In this document: in pieces, positions 11,156-23,059 of the stretch | Numbering within the stretch: the stretch's first letter is position 1 | Layout of the letters: every line of letters starts with the position of its first letter | From: Costus lasius | Taxonomy: Eukaryota; Streptophyta; Magnoliopsida; Zingiberales; Costaceae | Assembly: GCA_027563935.2 (NCBI GenBank) | Contig: CM050454.1 | Coordinates: forward strand, 73,428,596 to 73,492,595 | Direction: 5' to 3' | DNA: 64,000 bases | Notes under the pieces: generated by a model | Seen by the model: only the letters and a program-made list of their open reading frames with translations | Database searches by the model: none | What the model was told of the DNA's origin: nothing | Program-made: the position numbers and the translations under genes

Positions 11156-13316
11156 TGTTAGGCCCAAAATTTGGGCCCAATTTTGACCAGTCAAAGGGGC
11201 ATTGACTGGGTCAAAATCAGCCCAAAATTGATTTTAGGGCTTACGCCTGTTCGATGCGTCGATGGCGCTGCTGCTGGTGACGTCAGCGGGTGCAGGTGAG
11301 CTCTGTCGTGTGGCAGGCATTGACGGGCAGCGACGTCGGCTACGTGGCGTGCTGCGGCTGGCGGCGACGGGCGGTGCAGAGGGGGAGGAGAGGAGAGGAG
11401 AGGGCGCCCCCTTTCCGGAAGCACGCGTGGGCGTGCAGAGGGGGAGGAGAGGAGAGCTTCGCTTCGAGGGGAGCGACAGCAAACGGAGAAGGCGAGGAAG
11501 ATGGGCGGAGTTCGTTCAACACCGGATGATGCGCCTTTGGGACGGAGCAGTTTCGTCAGGCGACGCGAACTTAGCGCCGGTCGGGTAGCGAGGTAGCATC
11601 GGGACGATGGGCTTCGTGGAGACATACGTTCGGCTTTAGGAGATGCGGCTCGATTGGCGACTCGTCGGTGATGACGACGGGGAGCAGACTGGCGGGCTCC
11701 CAGCGTGGGATGCTGGTAGCTGGGATCCTCGGGCGAGCAGCGGGCTTTGGATGCGGCTCCAGGCGAGGGGGTATTACCAAGCACGTGGAGCCGACGCGCC
11801 GACGTCCGCCTCCCTGCGTCACCCCTCTTCCCCTCTCGTCTTCGGCCATGTCCGATGAGCTCCGGCGAGTTCCGGAGGAGTACACCGAACTCCATCATCC
11901 CCGGCGAGGGCTGACGACTCCGGTGAGTCCAGGGAGGTCCGGCTACCTCCTTCTCCCTCTTGGTTCCGGCGATCAGCGGTGATCGCCCGGGCAACCTCCC
12001 TCTCTTTTGGGTTTCGGCGATCGGCGGCGATTGTCCGATGACCTCCGGTCGACTTCGGCGGCGAAGTCCGGCAAGCTCTAATGGGTCAGAGCGTCGTGAG
12101 GTCTACTCCCTCCGCTCCGGCGATCAGCGGTGATCATCGGCGGACTCTGACGACCGGTGGTGTGGTGTGGGCAGTTCGGCGTCGATGAGTCCAACCTGTT
12201 TCCCTCTACGACTCGGTGTAGTCGTATCAACTGCTCGGACGGACTCCGGTGATCGGCGGCAATTTCCGACGAACTTCGTCCGATGACCGGTGGTGTGTGG
12301 CGGGCGGTTCGGCGTCGAGGAGTTCAAATCAGTTTTGCCAGATGGTCCGTTGTGCAGTGGTGGAGCTAGTGGGTTCGAGTCCTGCCGAGAGGTATTCTTC
12401 TCCTCTCGGCTCCTTAATTTCAGTCATTTACCTTTCTGCTGTTTATTCAGCTTTCCGGCGTCGCCATGCTTTTCAGTGATGCCTTGTTCTGTTGTTGTGG
12501 TTTGTGCACGTTTCGCGTTCGACCCCGCGTTTAGGCGCGTGCGGTCCCTCACTTCTCCGTAGGGATGTCAACGGGTTGGGTACCCGCACTTCTTGGCCAA
12601 ACCCGAACTCGACCCGACCGAAACCCGAACCCGACTAAACCCGAGTCGGGTATTTAAACGGGTACCTGCAGGTACCCGTTTAAATTAAAATATTTATTTT
12701 TTAAATAGTTTTTTAAATTATTTTTATAAAATATAATTATAAAATAACATTAATAATAATAAATATATTTATTAAAAATTATTTTATTATATAAATATAT
12801 ATATAAATATAAAATTTTATTTTTTATTATATATAATCGGGTATTGGGTACCCCGCGGGTACCCATGGGGGTAAACCCGAACCCGACCCAATTTGCTAAT
12901 CGGGTACCCGAACCCGCCATAAACAGGTCGGGTCGGGTTGGGTACCCATTGACTCCCTACTTCTCCGGCGTTCTCCCCTGCTCGTTCGAGCGAGGCGGCT
13001 TCTCCCCTCTTATCGGCGTGTGCGACTCCGTCGCTTTGGTGCTTGTTTGTGTGTTGTGTTGTGATTGGTGTTTTGTTGCCTGCGTGCAATTGGCTCCGTT
13101 CTGACACCCTGCGTGGTGTCTTTTGTTCGCGCATGTGCGCCATCGTCTGCGTACGGTGTTGGCTATTTGTTGGGTTAGGCTGAGACATGAGTGGTCACGT
13201 CTGCCGGTTGCGCCCTGTGCTATTTCGTCCCCTGTGCAGGACAATTTTTCTCCCGGAGTCCTGCATGGCTCTGCTTATTTTTTAAAAAAAAGTTAGCATT
13301 AATTCTGGGCGTGACA
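11156..13316 (+). repeat. 5' LTR of the gypsy element at 11.2-20.3 kb
   Basis: Length is 2161 bp, or about 1753 bp without the 400-bp hAT-type insertion and its 8-bp duplication. This agrees with the 1733-bp 3' LTR. The first 1.4 kb is GC-rich (ORFs on both strands reach 267 codons) but shows no known protein. A tRNA-like B-box word (gggttcgagtcc) lies at about 12371-12382. Confidence 0.9.
12560..12959. mobile_element. Non-autonomous hAT-type element (400 bp)
   Basis: The insertion has a perfect 8-bp TSD (cttctccg at 12552-12559 and 12960-12967). The 3' LTR copy of the host element carries the empty site. Ends are tagggatgtcaa and ttgactccc-ta, imperfect inverted repeats followed by GC-rich gggtacccg/acccgacc words. 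The middle is very AT-rich. It has no coding capacity. An 8-bp TSD points to the hAT superfamily. Confidence 0.8.
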
Positions 13317-13319
13317 GAC

Positions 13320-13331
13320 TGGTATCAGAGC
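13320..13331 (+). other. Primer binding site (initiator-Met tRNA)
   Basis: tggtatcagagc lies 3 bp after the 5' LTR end. This is the standard plant iMet primer site. Confidence 0.85.
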
Positions 13332-13388
13332 CCAGGTTCTGTACGTTCCAAGTTTTACTTGTAGTTGTAGCAGTACTCTACAAGGCAA

Positions 13389-13735
13389 GTGGACCATTCA
13401 GCGAACATGGGGGCACACCAGCAGCAAGCACTACTTTGGAGGACGCAGTTGGAGATTCTGGTAGAGCGCCAAACAGCAGGACTACAGGGATGCATGATGT
13501 TGGTGCTCCTCCTGATGTGTGCAGCTTTGGTCGAGGGTGGCCATGTGACCGCCGTGCGATGGCGCGTTCACGAGCCAGCACCCTTTTCAGGGGTTTGCTG
13601 TGCTAAGGAAGTTGAGAACTTCCTATGGGACTTGGAATTGTGTTTCCAGACTACTGAGGTTCTTGCTGAGGAGCAGACACATACTTATATCGCATATCTC
13701 TCCGGAGATGCGAAGCTGTGGTGCTGACTTAAGCC
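13389..13735 (+). pseudogene. gypsy gag relic
   Basis: The frame ends with EVENFLWDLELCFQT, then AYLSGDAKLWC and a stop. This is the conserved gag core (xFLWxME... YLxGDAKLWW). The rest of gag, including the zinc knuckle and protease, is not recognisable downstream. The motif closely matches the gag of the gag-only elements at 20.5-28.9 kb. Confidence 0.7.
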
Positions 13736-14079
13736 GCACACAGTCTTTTTAGGGTTCGATTCGACCCTTAAGCTCTCATGAGGAGAGCTCAACTGAATGA
13801 GGTCAAGAATTCATTTCTACTCAAGGCACTTGTCGTGGGTTGCGCGAGGCACCCTAAAGCGACTAAGGCATACTGGGTCATACGGGTCTATATCCAGCAG
13901 TATGCCTAGGTGATGCTAGAAACACGGGGTTTCCATTGTCAGCAACACCCTAGCGGTAAGGTTTTGCCATAGAGAGACAAGGGTTCACAACTCTCCTTGT
14001 GAAGGAGAGGTCTCTCGATAGTGAAGGGTTTGTTGGAAGAGTTCTCCGACGAGTTATTCTCGGAACTTCCCAAACACCT

Positions 14080-15430
14080 TCCTCCCTCCCCAAGGAGAAG
14101 GATTATCACAAGATTGAGCTTGTGGCGGGATCTACTCCTACATCTAAGGTTTCATTACGTATTTCTCCAATGGAGTTGACTGAGCTTCGTTAGCAATTGA
14201 GTGGATTGCTAGAAGCCAGGTTCATTCGGCCTACGGTATCGCTTTATTGAGCCCCAGTTCTCTTCCAAAAGAAGAAGGACTGGTCGCTAAGGTTCTAGGT
14301 TGGCTATCGAACCTTGGATAAGATAACAGTGAGGGACTGTTATCTTATACTACTTATCCCTGATTTGGGAGATCAATTAGGGAAAGCATTGGTTTTCTTA
14401 AGACTAGACCTGAGAGCAGGTTAATTTGCAAATTCGTTTCGCCGAGGGCAACGAATAAGAAAACCATATGGATAACCCGATATGAGTCATAGAGTTCAAA
14501 GTGATGCCCTTTGGACTACTAAAGCCCCTTCTATGTTTTGTCATCTGATAAACAAGTGTTGGCCCCTTGTCTTAGATAACTACATAGTTGATTATATGGA
14601 CGATATCATGGTTCTCTCCTCAAGCGTTGAGGAACACCTAAGCCATCTAAGGCTGGTGTTGAGGGAAAAACTAACTCTATTTGGAGTTGAGAAATTCTTA
14701 TTTGTGGTGGATGAGATTTCTTTCTTTGGTCTTGGGATGGACTACGGACAAGTGCGCATGGACATGGTAAAGGTCCAAGCCATTGCGGAATAGTGCGCCC
14801 CCTCAAATTAAACCGAGTATGGAGTTTTCTCGGTGTGGTGAACTTCTATCGAAGGTTCATCAAAGGCTATTCAAGAAAAGCCTTACCCTCAGTGATCTGC
14901 TGAAACGGAATTCGAAATGGGAGTGGTTTGATCGGTATCAGTTGGCCTTCCGATAGTGAAGGTCCGTATTGCCTCTGAACCAATCCTGAAGTTACCCGAC
15001 TTCAGTATGCCTTTCGAGTTTCACACAGATGCTTCGGACCAAGCTATCGGTGGCGTAAGTCATAGTGTGGACAACCCTTAGCTTTTGGGACTTGAAAGCT
15101 AACAGGGCTGAGCGACGGTATTTTGACCACGAGAAGGGAAAAGGTAGTAGGAGTCCACTATCTCCGGACGCGGAGAACCTTCTCGGGGTTATAAAGGCCG
15201 ACAACATAACACCACATAAAAGAAGTTGTCGGCAAAATAAACACGTTGGCCGGAATTCTTGGGTGAATTCCAGTTCCAGAGGGAACATAAATCGGGTAAA
15301 GGCAACGTGTTTCCTTATGAGCTCAGTAGACTAAATGTCATTGTGTGTTGTACCCTCTCCCGAGTGGACGGGGATCTGCTAAGCAGAATAAAGGCAGCCT
15401 CAGCTTTTGATAGGGAGGATCAAAAGCTAA
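14080..15430 (+). pseudogene. gypsy reverse transcriptase / RNase H relic
   Basis: Broken pieces appear in order: HKIELVAGSTP (RT leader, about 14108), VDYMDDIMVLSS (YxDD catalytic loop, about 14590), FLGVVNFYRRFIKGYS (thumb, about 14830) and FEFHTDASDQAIGGV (RNase H first Asp, about 15010). Many stops and frameshifts separate them. The loop reads YMDD and looks intact, but the enzyme cannot be translated as one chain. Confidence 0.75.
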
Positions 15431-15435
15431 GTTCA

Positions 15436-17179
15436 TGATGGGGGTCGCCGGCATGCACACATTCAAACAACGCGATTTGAAAACATTTTGCTAGTTAAGT
15501 ATAGGTTAAAGAATCCCTTTAAGCTAACGTAGTTGAAAATAGCTTGTTTTGGTATTTTGTAGGTAAAACCGAAACTAGGCAAGTAGCAAACTGAAATTAA
15601 ATCCTATCATGCAAGTCTAAGGCAAGTGTTAAAACCGAAATTGAAACCTAGCATGCAATCTAGAGCTTGAAAAACAACACTATTCTAGGGGAGAGGCTCA
15701 CCTTGCGCCCTTTGAGAATAGAAAGGGCGAACTTCCCGTTCTTCACCGGTCCAATGGTTGAACTCACGAAGTAGGGCCCTATGAGCTTACAACCATGGCA
15801 TTACAGCATCTCCACACATGCGTGGGTGAGTGTTTAGAAAGAATATTAACAGGCCAAATTACAAAGACAATCAAGGGGGAGGCTACCTCCAAGTTCCCTT
15901 GCTAACATGTTAGGGACTAACTAGCTAAGAGGGGGGAGGGAAGGGGTGACGCCTTGCATGTCCTTCTAATCCTTGCGCAACCTTCATGGAGCAGGAACGT
16001 GAGTGTAGATGGATGCTCAAAAACATCAAGAAAATACAACAACAAAGTAGAGAAGGAACTTAGCTAGCTTAGGGAAGTTTCTTGATCTCGGCATGGTGTA
16101 GGCAACACCATCTTGTGCTATGGTTTGGTTCCAGCTCCTCCTCTTGGATTGGATACTCTTCAAGGCTGAAGGGAAGGGAGGCATGAGCTTTCAACTTCAA
16201 GACATGAGCAAGTGGTGGAAGAAGATTGAAGAGGGGAAGAGGTGAAAAGCTCTTGGCAAGGTTTGGAAGAGGGGAAGAGTTGAGGTGACACACACCACTA
16301 GAAGACACACTTCTGAAGTTTTCTTTCAAAAATATTCAACTCTCTCAAACTTACAAAAGGTTACAGCAATATAGGAGAGTCCCAACGGATATCTCATCCT
16401 CTAGGCGCTCAAGACAAACAATGAACAAAACCAGGATTCTGCACTTGCGCAGGGAGCATTGATGGGCTGCAACTTTCCTTGTTTGTGGGCTGTCCTCTTT
16501 GGACTTGCTTTGGAGCTTTCCCCTAAATGGTAAGGGAGGACTTAGCTGGCTATGGGCTCATTGAATGAGCTGATCCCCTCCTTTAAAGCTGGCGATCCTC
16601 CTTGAAGAAGTGGGCTGAAACTTTCTAGAAGTGGTAAGACAAGTTCCTGCTCTTGAAGGGGGTGTTGTGGCTGGCCCCTTTCCTTGCTTGTTGGCTGTTC
16701 TTTACCTTCAAGAGCTGCTGGAACATCTGGCGCAAACATCTTGATTTGAGCCCCTTCCTCAAGTAGAGAGGGGTGTTGGAGATGAAGACAAAATAGATCC
16801 ACATGGATGACAACATGAAGGGTAGAACTTGGGTGGATTTGTTGAGGGTGCACTTCATGATGGGTTGGGCTTGAGCTTGGTGCCTCCTTGATGTAGCTTG
16901 ACCGGATTTTTACTTGAGTCCCCAAATTGGAGTGTCCTAATCTATTACATTAATTGCATGAGCTAACCTACCATACATAAGTGGTGGAACCTAGAAATGT
17001 AACTACATGGTGTAATTTGAGGGTAGATCTAACCTACCATATGATGCACCCTAATCTAAGACAAAATAAGCAAAATGGGGTCCTAAGGAAGCCGTGTCTA
17101 GTGGCTAGGATAGCCATACCTAGAGGGCTTCTTTCGAACCCGGGCGGACCTCCGAAGGTCCTGCCTCGGTCCCACATCA
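15436..17179. mobile_element. Solo-LTR-like insertion, 1744 bp, TGATG...CATCA ends
   Basis: The insertion has a perfect 5-bp TSD gttca (15431-15435 and 17180-17184). Termini are tgatggggg and cccacatca. It contains no polyprotein motif, no primer site and no internal LTR repeat. Removing it joins the RNase H and integrase relics of the host gypsy element. The early part shares gttttggtattttgtag with a relic at 33.4 kb. Confidence 0.75.
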
Positions 17180-17189
17180 GTTCAGCAGG

Positions 17190-18250
17190 TTATGTCGGAC
17201 ATGATCCGACACTACTATCTGGGTCCAGATGATATTGTCGTGGCCAGAGGCGATAGCCATTAGTCTCATCGATGGGCGAACTGCATCGGAAGCTACTGAG
17301 GGAACTCCATGATAGAATTTGGGCAAGGCATCCAGGACAAAGGGGGAAAATTGTCTTGTCAGCACCATTGTGCTATTAGCCCAATACGTGCGCAAACATG
17401 GGGATGTAGGGCCACACTTACCAAAATTGCCAGGAAGGTAAGATCGATCGGAGACTAGAGGCAGGGTTGTTACAACCACTACTTGTTCCTGAGATGTCCT
17501 GGACAAGGGTGTCCAAGGACTTTATTGGTGGGTTTCCTAAGTTTGACGGGAAAAGCTCAGTGCTGGTAGTCATGGATAGATTCTCCATGGAGGGAGTCAT
17601 TATCCCAGCACTTGAGTAGTGTACAGCAAGAGTTGCTGTAGACCTATTCTTCCAAGAAATGGTGAAAGATTTTGGCTGGACACTTTTTGAACCGTGTTGT
17701 TCAATAAATATGTGTCTAAGGTAAGTTTCTCCATAGCCGATCATCCTTTGGCGGATGGGCAAACTGAGCTGGTAAATACTCTTGTGGAAGAATTCCCCCG
17801 TCACTTAGTGATCACCAGTCAGGGTGACTGGGTGAAGTGGATCGATGTGGTATGGAATGCCTACGACCTGCAAAGGTCATCATCCACAAGTCCCATCTCA
17901 TTTGAACTTCAAGGTAGTGTTAGGGAGTCAGCCCCTAAACCTCCGTTGATATGGTGCAAAGGGATTCCAAGAGGAAGTGCCCTGCGACTCAACGGAAAAC
18001 TCGGGAACGAATCGGTTCACTCCGAGAGGCTAGAGATAGCTTGGAGTTGGCTGCACTACGGATGTAAAGGTATGCATACCGTCGTTGTTGGAACGAAGAA
18101 TTAGTTGTGGGCGACTTAATTCTTCTCCGACTTACCCCGCAAACCTCGGTGAGGGAGGCTCATCGAGGTCATATCTGAGGATGAAACGGTCCATTTGAAA
18201 TCTTGAGTCGAGTGGGCTCAGTAGCATACCAATTGAAACTCTGATGGAGA
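17190..18250 (+). pseudogene. gypsy integrase relic
   Basis: Readable pieces are PEMSWTRVSKDFIGGFPK and VLVVMDRFS (first catalytic Asp region, about 17490-17580). After a gap come DHPLADGQTELVNTL (the HPQTDGQTERVN region with the catalytic Glu, about 17741-17785) and NAYDLQRSSSTSP (about 17857-17895). Stops and shifts are present. The style is chromovirus-like, but I do not assign a lineage. Confidence 0.75.
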
Positions 18251-18562
18251 ATGTAGATGTACCCTACATTCCATGTGAACTTGAGGAAGTTTCACAAGGA
18301 TCCGGACGATCCTTCTCGGTCATTGTCTTACCAAGCCACATTGATGGTTCGAACGGATTCGACCGAAGAATTGGTGACATTTTAGTTCATCGGTATTGGG
18401 CAAAGTAAGAGGAACCAACGTACAGAGTTTCTCATCCAATGGGATGAATCCCCCCTAGAGGAAGCAACCAGACACAATGCTTCTAAACTATAGCAGCTCG
18501 AGGATGAGCTGAGGAGCTACCTCGAGTCGCCGAGGACGGCGACCACCTCAGGCAGGGGAGGA

Positions 18563-20295
18563 TGTTAGAAAAAAAAATTGGGCCTGATTTTGACCAGTCA
18601 AAGGGGCGTTGACTAGGTCAAAATCGGCCCAAAATTGATTTTAGGGTTTACGCCCATTCGATGCATCAACGGCGCCGCTGCTGGTGACGTCAGCGGGTGC
18701 AGGCGAGCTTTGCCGTGTGGCAGGCATCGACGGGTAGCGACGTCGGCTGGCGAGGCATCAGCCGCGTGGCGCGCTGTGGCTGGCGGCGACGGGCGGTGGA
18801 GCGCCCCCTTTCCGGAAGCACGCGTGGGCATGCAGAGGGGGAGGAGAGGAGAGCTTCGCTTCGAGGGGAGTGACAGCGAACGAAGAAGGTGAGGAAGACG
18901 GGCGGAGTTCGTTCGGCGGCGGACGACGCGCCATAGGGAGGGAGCAGTTTCGTCAGGCGACGCGAACTTAGCGCCGGTCGGGTAGCGAGGTAACGTTGGG
19001 ACGACGGGCTTTGTGGAGACATACGTTCGGCTTTAGGAGATGCGGCTTGATTGGTGACTCGTCAGTGACGACGACGGGGAGCAGACCGGCGGGCTCCCAA
19101 CGTGGGATGTCGGCGGCTAGGATCCTCGGGCGAGCAGCGGGCTTTGGACGCGGCTCCAGGCGAGGGGGCGGTAACAAGCGCATGGAGCGGATGCATGGAC
19201 GTCCGCCTCCCTGCGTCACCCCTCTTCCCCTCTCGTCTTCGGCCATGTCCGGTGAGCTCCGGCGAGTTCCGGAGGAGTACGCCGAACTCCATCATCCCCG
19301 GCGAGGGCTGACGACTCCGGCGAGTCTAGGGAGGTCCAGCGACCTACTTCTCCCTCTTGGTTCCGGTGATCAGCGGTGATCGCCCGGGCAACCTCCCTCT
19401 CTTTTGGGTCCCGGCGATCGTCCGGTGACCTCCGGCCGACTTCGGCGGCGAAGTCCGACAAGCTCTAATGGGTCAGAGCGTCGTGAGGTCTACTCCCTCC
19501 GCTCTGGCGATCAGCAGTGATCGTCGGCGGACTCCGACGACCGGTGGTGTGGTGTGGGTGGTTCGGCGTCGATGAGTCCAACCCATTTCCCTCTACGACT
19601 CGGTGTAGTTGTATCAACTGCTCGGACAGACTCCGGTGATCGACGGCAATTTCCAACGAACTTCGTGCAACGACCGGTGGTGTGTGGCGGGCGGTTCGGC
19701 GTCGAGGAGTTCAAATCAGTTTTGCCAGATGGTCCGTTGTACAGTGGTGGAGCCGGTGGGTTCGAGTCCTGCCGGGAGGTATTCTTCTCCTCCCGACTCT
19801 TTAATTTCAATCATTTACCTTTCTACTGTTTATTCAGCTTTCTGGCGTCGCCATGCTTTTCGGTGACGCCTTGTTCTGTTGTTGTGGTTTGTGCGTGTTT
19901 CATGTTCGACCCCGCGTTTAGGCGCGTGCGGTCCCTCACTTCTCCGGCGTTCTCCCATGCTCGTACGAGCGAGGCGGCTTCTCCCCTCTTCTCGGCGTGT
20001 GCGACCCCGTCGCTTTGGTGCTTGTTTGTGTGTTGTGTTGTGATTGGTGTTTTGTTACCTGCGTGCGATTGGCTCTGTTCTGACACCCTGCGTGGTATCT
20101 TTTTTTCGTGCATGTGGGCCACCGTCTACGTACGGTGTTGGCTATTTGTTGGGTTAGGCTGAGACGTGAGTGGTCACGTCTTCCGGTCGCGCCCTGTGCT
20201 ATTTCGTCCCCTGCGCGGGACAGTTTTTCTCCCGGAGTCCTGCGTGGCTCTGCTTATTTTAAAGAAAAATTTTAGTACTAATTCTGGGCGTGACA
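18563..20295 (+). repeat. 3' LTR of the gypsy element at 11.2-20.3 kb
   Basis: 1733 bp, TGTTAG start and GTGACA end. It aligns along its length with 11156-13316 but lacks the hAT-type insert. Many substitutions and small indels separate the two LTRs, so the insertion is old. The 202-codon frame at 19554-20162 lies entirely in the LTR and resembles nothing known. Confidence 0.9.
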
Positions 20296-20300
20296 TTATC

Positions 20301-20490
20301 ATAGGTATACAATATTTTTGTTCAGTGTGATTGGATTTTCCACTCGTAGCTCTGTCTATATTCACATTGGACTGCAAGTCATGCACATTAATTGTATGGG
20401 TTCCTCCACGCTGCATCTCTAGAATAGGTAGCGGGTTTTGTTTTATTCTAGTTATTGGGATTGCGAAACCATTAATTAGTACCGGAATTC
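20301..20490. other. Host spacer between two LTR elements
   Basis: This is the continuation of the target site after the gypsy TSD. I see no gene or repeat in it. Confidence 0.5.
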
Positions 20491-20495
20491 CTTAG

Positions 20496-21689
20496 TGTCA
20501 GACTAGGGATCATTGGGCCAAACCAGGCCCAAGCCCACCACTAAACCCAGCCCAAGAGAATTAGGTTCGAAGCCAGCAAGGGAAAAATAGCCCTGTCAAC
20601 ATTCAATGTTGACCGTAGCTCGCCATCTTCAGCCGCGATGGACGCGAACATGGCTTCAGATGCCAACCGGGGAATGTCGCCAGCGTCGTATTCCTCGGCG
20701 CCTTTCTCAGACACGGCAGCTGGCGAGGGCTGCGGTGGGACAAGGTCTTCACCGACGAACTCGGATGCGGCTGGGCGGAGTCCTCGGACGCGGCAGACGC
20801 CCTAATCGGGAGGAAGCAAGAGGCGGGCAACACCTATATAAAGCCGTCGAGAAGAGTGAGCAATTGGCATCGGGATCCAGCACTCAATCAGCGGAGTCGG
20901 CGAGCTTTGGGTAACTTCGGTGAGGAGTTCCGTTGCTAGGGGGCGACGGTGTTCTGAGCGGTTGTAACCGTCGACTGGTGGGTCGATGGTGAGGGATGGG
21001 AAGAGGGAGTCCGGCGACCAGGGGGTCGACGGCGAGATCAGGGAGTGTTGTCGTTTCTAATCAGCGAATAAACAGCTATTTCTCTCCACCAATCTTCTTC
21101 CCCTATTCTGGTATTTCTGTGTGGTAACAGAGCTTCCGGCGGCTGCCGGACGACGGCAGGATGCCGAAGAGGAGGCGGCGGTGGCCTTCCTCTTGCTATC
21201 ATATACGGCGTTTTCCCCTTTCTGGCGACAGCGAACGACGCTCGCAGTGAGCGTCCGCGAAGAAGATGAACGCTACGAGGCGTTCGATTGGACGCTGCGG
21301 ATGACGATTTTGATCGGGTCAAAATCGGAGTCTGATTTCGCGAGATTTCGCATGGCAGAGGTGATTTTGTGGTTGACATCAGCAGTGGTGGAAACACGAG
21401 CGGCGTGCGGTGATTTTCGAGCGGCGTGGTTAATTTTGACTTTGGTCAAAATTGGAAGAGGTAATCTGATTTAGGGTTCCGATTCCTTTCAGTTTTCTGA
21501 ATTAGGGTTTTCCGATTGATTTTCCGATTTGGGAAGAATTTTGGATGGCAGTCAGGGTTTTCAATTTGGGGATAAAAATTATACGGGGAAATTAGGGTTT
21601 TCTATTCGGGGCGATTTTGTACCGGAAACCCTAGGGTCTCACGCCCGGTCTAGTGTTACGTCGGACCACTGTTAGGCCGGGGCGTGACA
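20496..21689 (+). repeat. 5' LTR of TR-GAG element 1
   Basis: 1194 bp. Contains a good TATA box (ctatataaag, 20834-20843) that probably drives transcription, and a short B-box-like word ggttcgaagcc near 20563. Confidence 0.85.
20834..20843 (+). promoter_or_regulatory. TATA box in LTR of TR-GAG element 1
   Basis: ctatataaag in the middle of the LTR, flanked by GC-rich sequence. The 3' LTR has the equivalent ctctataaag at 23397-23406, with one base changed. Confidence 0.6.
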
Positions 21690-21880
21690 ATTGGTATCAG
21701 AGCCAGACTGTGGGCCCATAACCCACAGATATTGGAGAACACAACACAGCTGCTTCACCCACGAATGTGAAGATCTGTTGGAAGTTCCAAAAGATCACCC
21801 ATACAACCAGAGGGGCATCGGAGGACGTGTGGCCCAAGCAGGAGAAAGGTAAAACCAAGGTGACGGCTAAACCTGAAGAG

Positions 21881-23040
21881 ATGGTGAATCAGGGTGATCG
21901 CATAGCATAGATCGAGCAGGTGCTCAGTTTGACAGGTGATCGGGATACTGCAGTTGTTCCACAGATGGAGATCTTACAGCGCACGGTGGAGCGACAGAGG
22001 TTGCAAATTGAGACTCTACAGCAAACTTTGGAGAGTCTGATCGACTTGCCAAAGCAGATGGCGAGGACGCGAGAGGAGATGCAGATTGAGATCGTCATCT
22101 TGCGCTTGGCCTTGACACAGGTATCACGATCGGCAACAATGGCGGAGCAGGAAGCTCCCAAGCCAAAGGTGCGCATCCTAGAGCCAATGACGTTCAGAGG
22201 GGCTCGATCGTCCAGAGAGGTAGAAAATTTTATTTGGAATATGGAACAATTATTTTCTGCAAACCATGTTCTAGCAGGAGAGCGAGTGTAGGTGTGCATT
22301 GCCTATCTCACAGGCGACGCAAAGCTTTGGTGGAGGACCAAAGTCAGTTCACGTCGGGGGCTTCTAGTTGGCCTTGGGAGACCTTCCGTGAGGAACTGCG
22401 GCGGCAATTTCTTCCCGGAAACTCGGTGGATCAAGCACGTGGTAAAGTGGATCAGCTGAAGCATATCGGGTCGATCCAGGAGTATGTCAGGGCATTCTCT
22501 GCCCTTATGTTGGAGCTACCAGATATGGCGGAGGGAGACATGAGGCACTTTTTCTTTCGAAATCTTCAACCATTGGCAGAGACGGAGGTCCGGCGACACT
22601 CACCACCAGACTGGATGGTGGCTGCGGTGGTAGCTGAGTCCTTGGTGGATAATCATAATTCCATATCAGCACCACCAAGGAAATCTAGATCACCACCGAA
22701 GGACGGCTCCCCACCGAGGACTAGAGTTCTAGAGAGGGGTAGACCCTTTCCCCGGTAGGACAGAGGTTCACCGGGACAATGAGAGCCACATGGTCCTGCG
22801 GGAAGGACGAATGCGGATTCGAAGCCACAGGGTTGCTTCTTGTGCGGCAGTCCTCACTAGATGAGGGAGTGCCCCACAAGGAAGAAAATCATGGCTATCA
22901 TGACATGAGAGTCAGCTGAGGAAGCTGAAATCAACACTGAAGAGGTGAGAGTCAGGGCGCTACAGGTAACTCCAGACACTGCCACGGGGCGCAACAGTGT
23001 CGGATCGAGTACATTAGGGCGATGGTTGCAAGAGATCCTC
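21881..23040 (+). pseudogene. gag of TR-GAG element 1 (broken)
   Basis: Starts MVNQGDRIA at 21881, followed at once by a TAG. A coiled-coil-like stretch follows (EILQRTVERQRLQIETLQQ). Then comes the gag core EVENFIWNMEQLF, a second in-frame TAG at 22289, and CIAYLTGDAKLWWRTK. A frameshift near 22345 leads into SWPWETFREELRRQFLPG and EYVRAFSALMLELPD. Near 22830 a zinc knuckle CFLCGSPH-stop-MREC is interrupted by TAG. At least three stops and one frameshift block a full Gag. In trans packaging would still be possible for an RNA with a damaged gag. Confidence 0.8.
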
Positions 23041-23059
23041 CCGCGATGGGGGGGAGAAT

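Larger units (their letters stand above)
11156..20295 (+). mobile_element. Old Ty3/gypsy LTR retrotransposon, degenerate
   Basis: The element is bounded by a perfect 5-bp TSD (ttatc, 11151-11155 and 20296-20300). LTRs begin TGTTA and end GTGACA. A primer site matching initiator-Met tRNA (tggtatcagagc) follows the 5' LTR after 3 bp. A purine tract (ggcaggggagga) precedes the 3' LTR. Domain relics occur in the order gag, RT, RNase H, integrase, which is gypsy order. All frames are broken, so it is not autonomous. A solo LTR (15436-17179) splits it, and a hAT-type element sits in its 5' LTR. Confidence 0.9.

Noticed and set aside
11191..11994. 267-codon frame on the - strand
   Set aside because: It lies in the GC-rich part of a gypsy LTR, overlaps frames on both strands, has Ser/Arg/Pro-rich composition and is not preserved intact in the other LTR.
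12339..12400. Functional tRNA gene in the gypsy LTR
   Set aside because: Only a B-box-like word and a weak A-box. No acceptor stem pairing or anticodon arm is visible.
19554..20162. 202-codon frame on the + strand
   Set aside because: Entirely inside the 3' LTR. The 5' LTR equivalent is interrupted by the hAT-type insert. No domain is recognisable.
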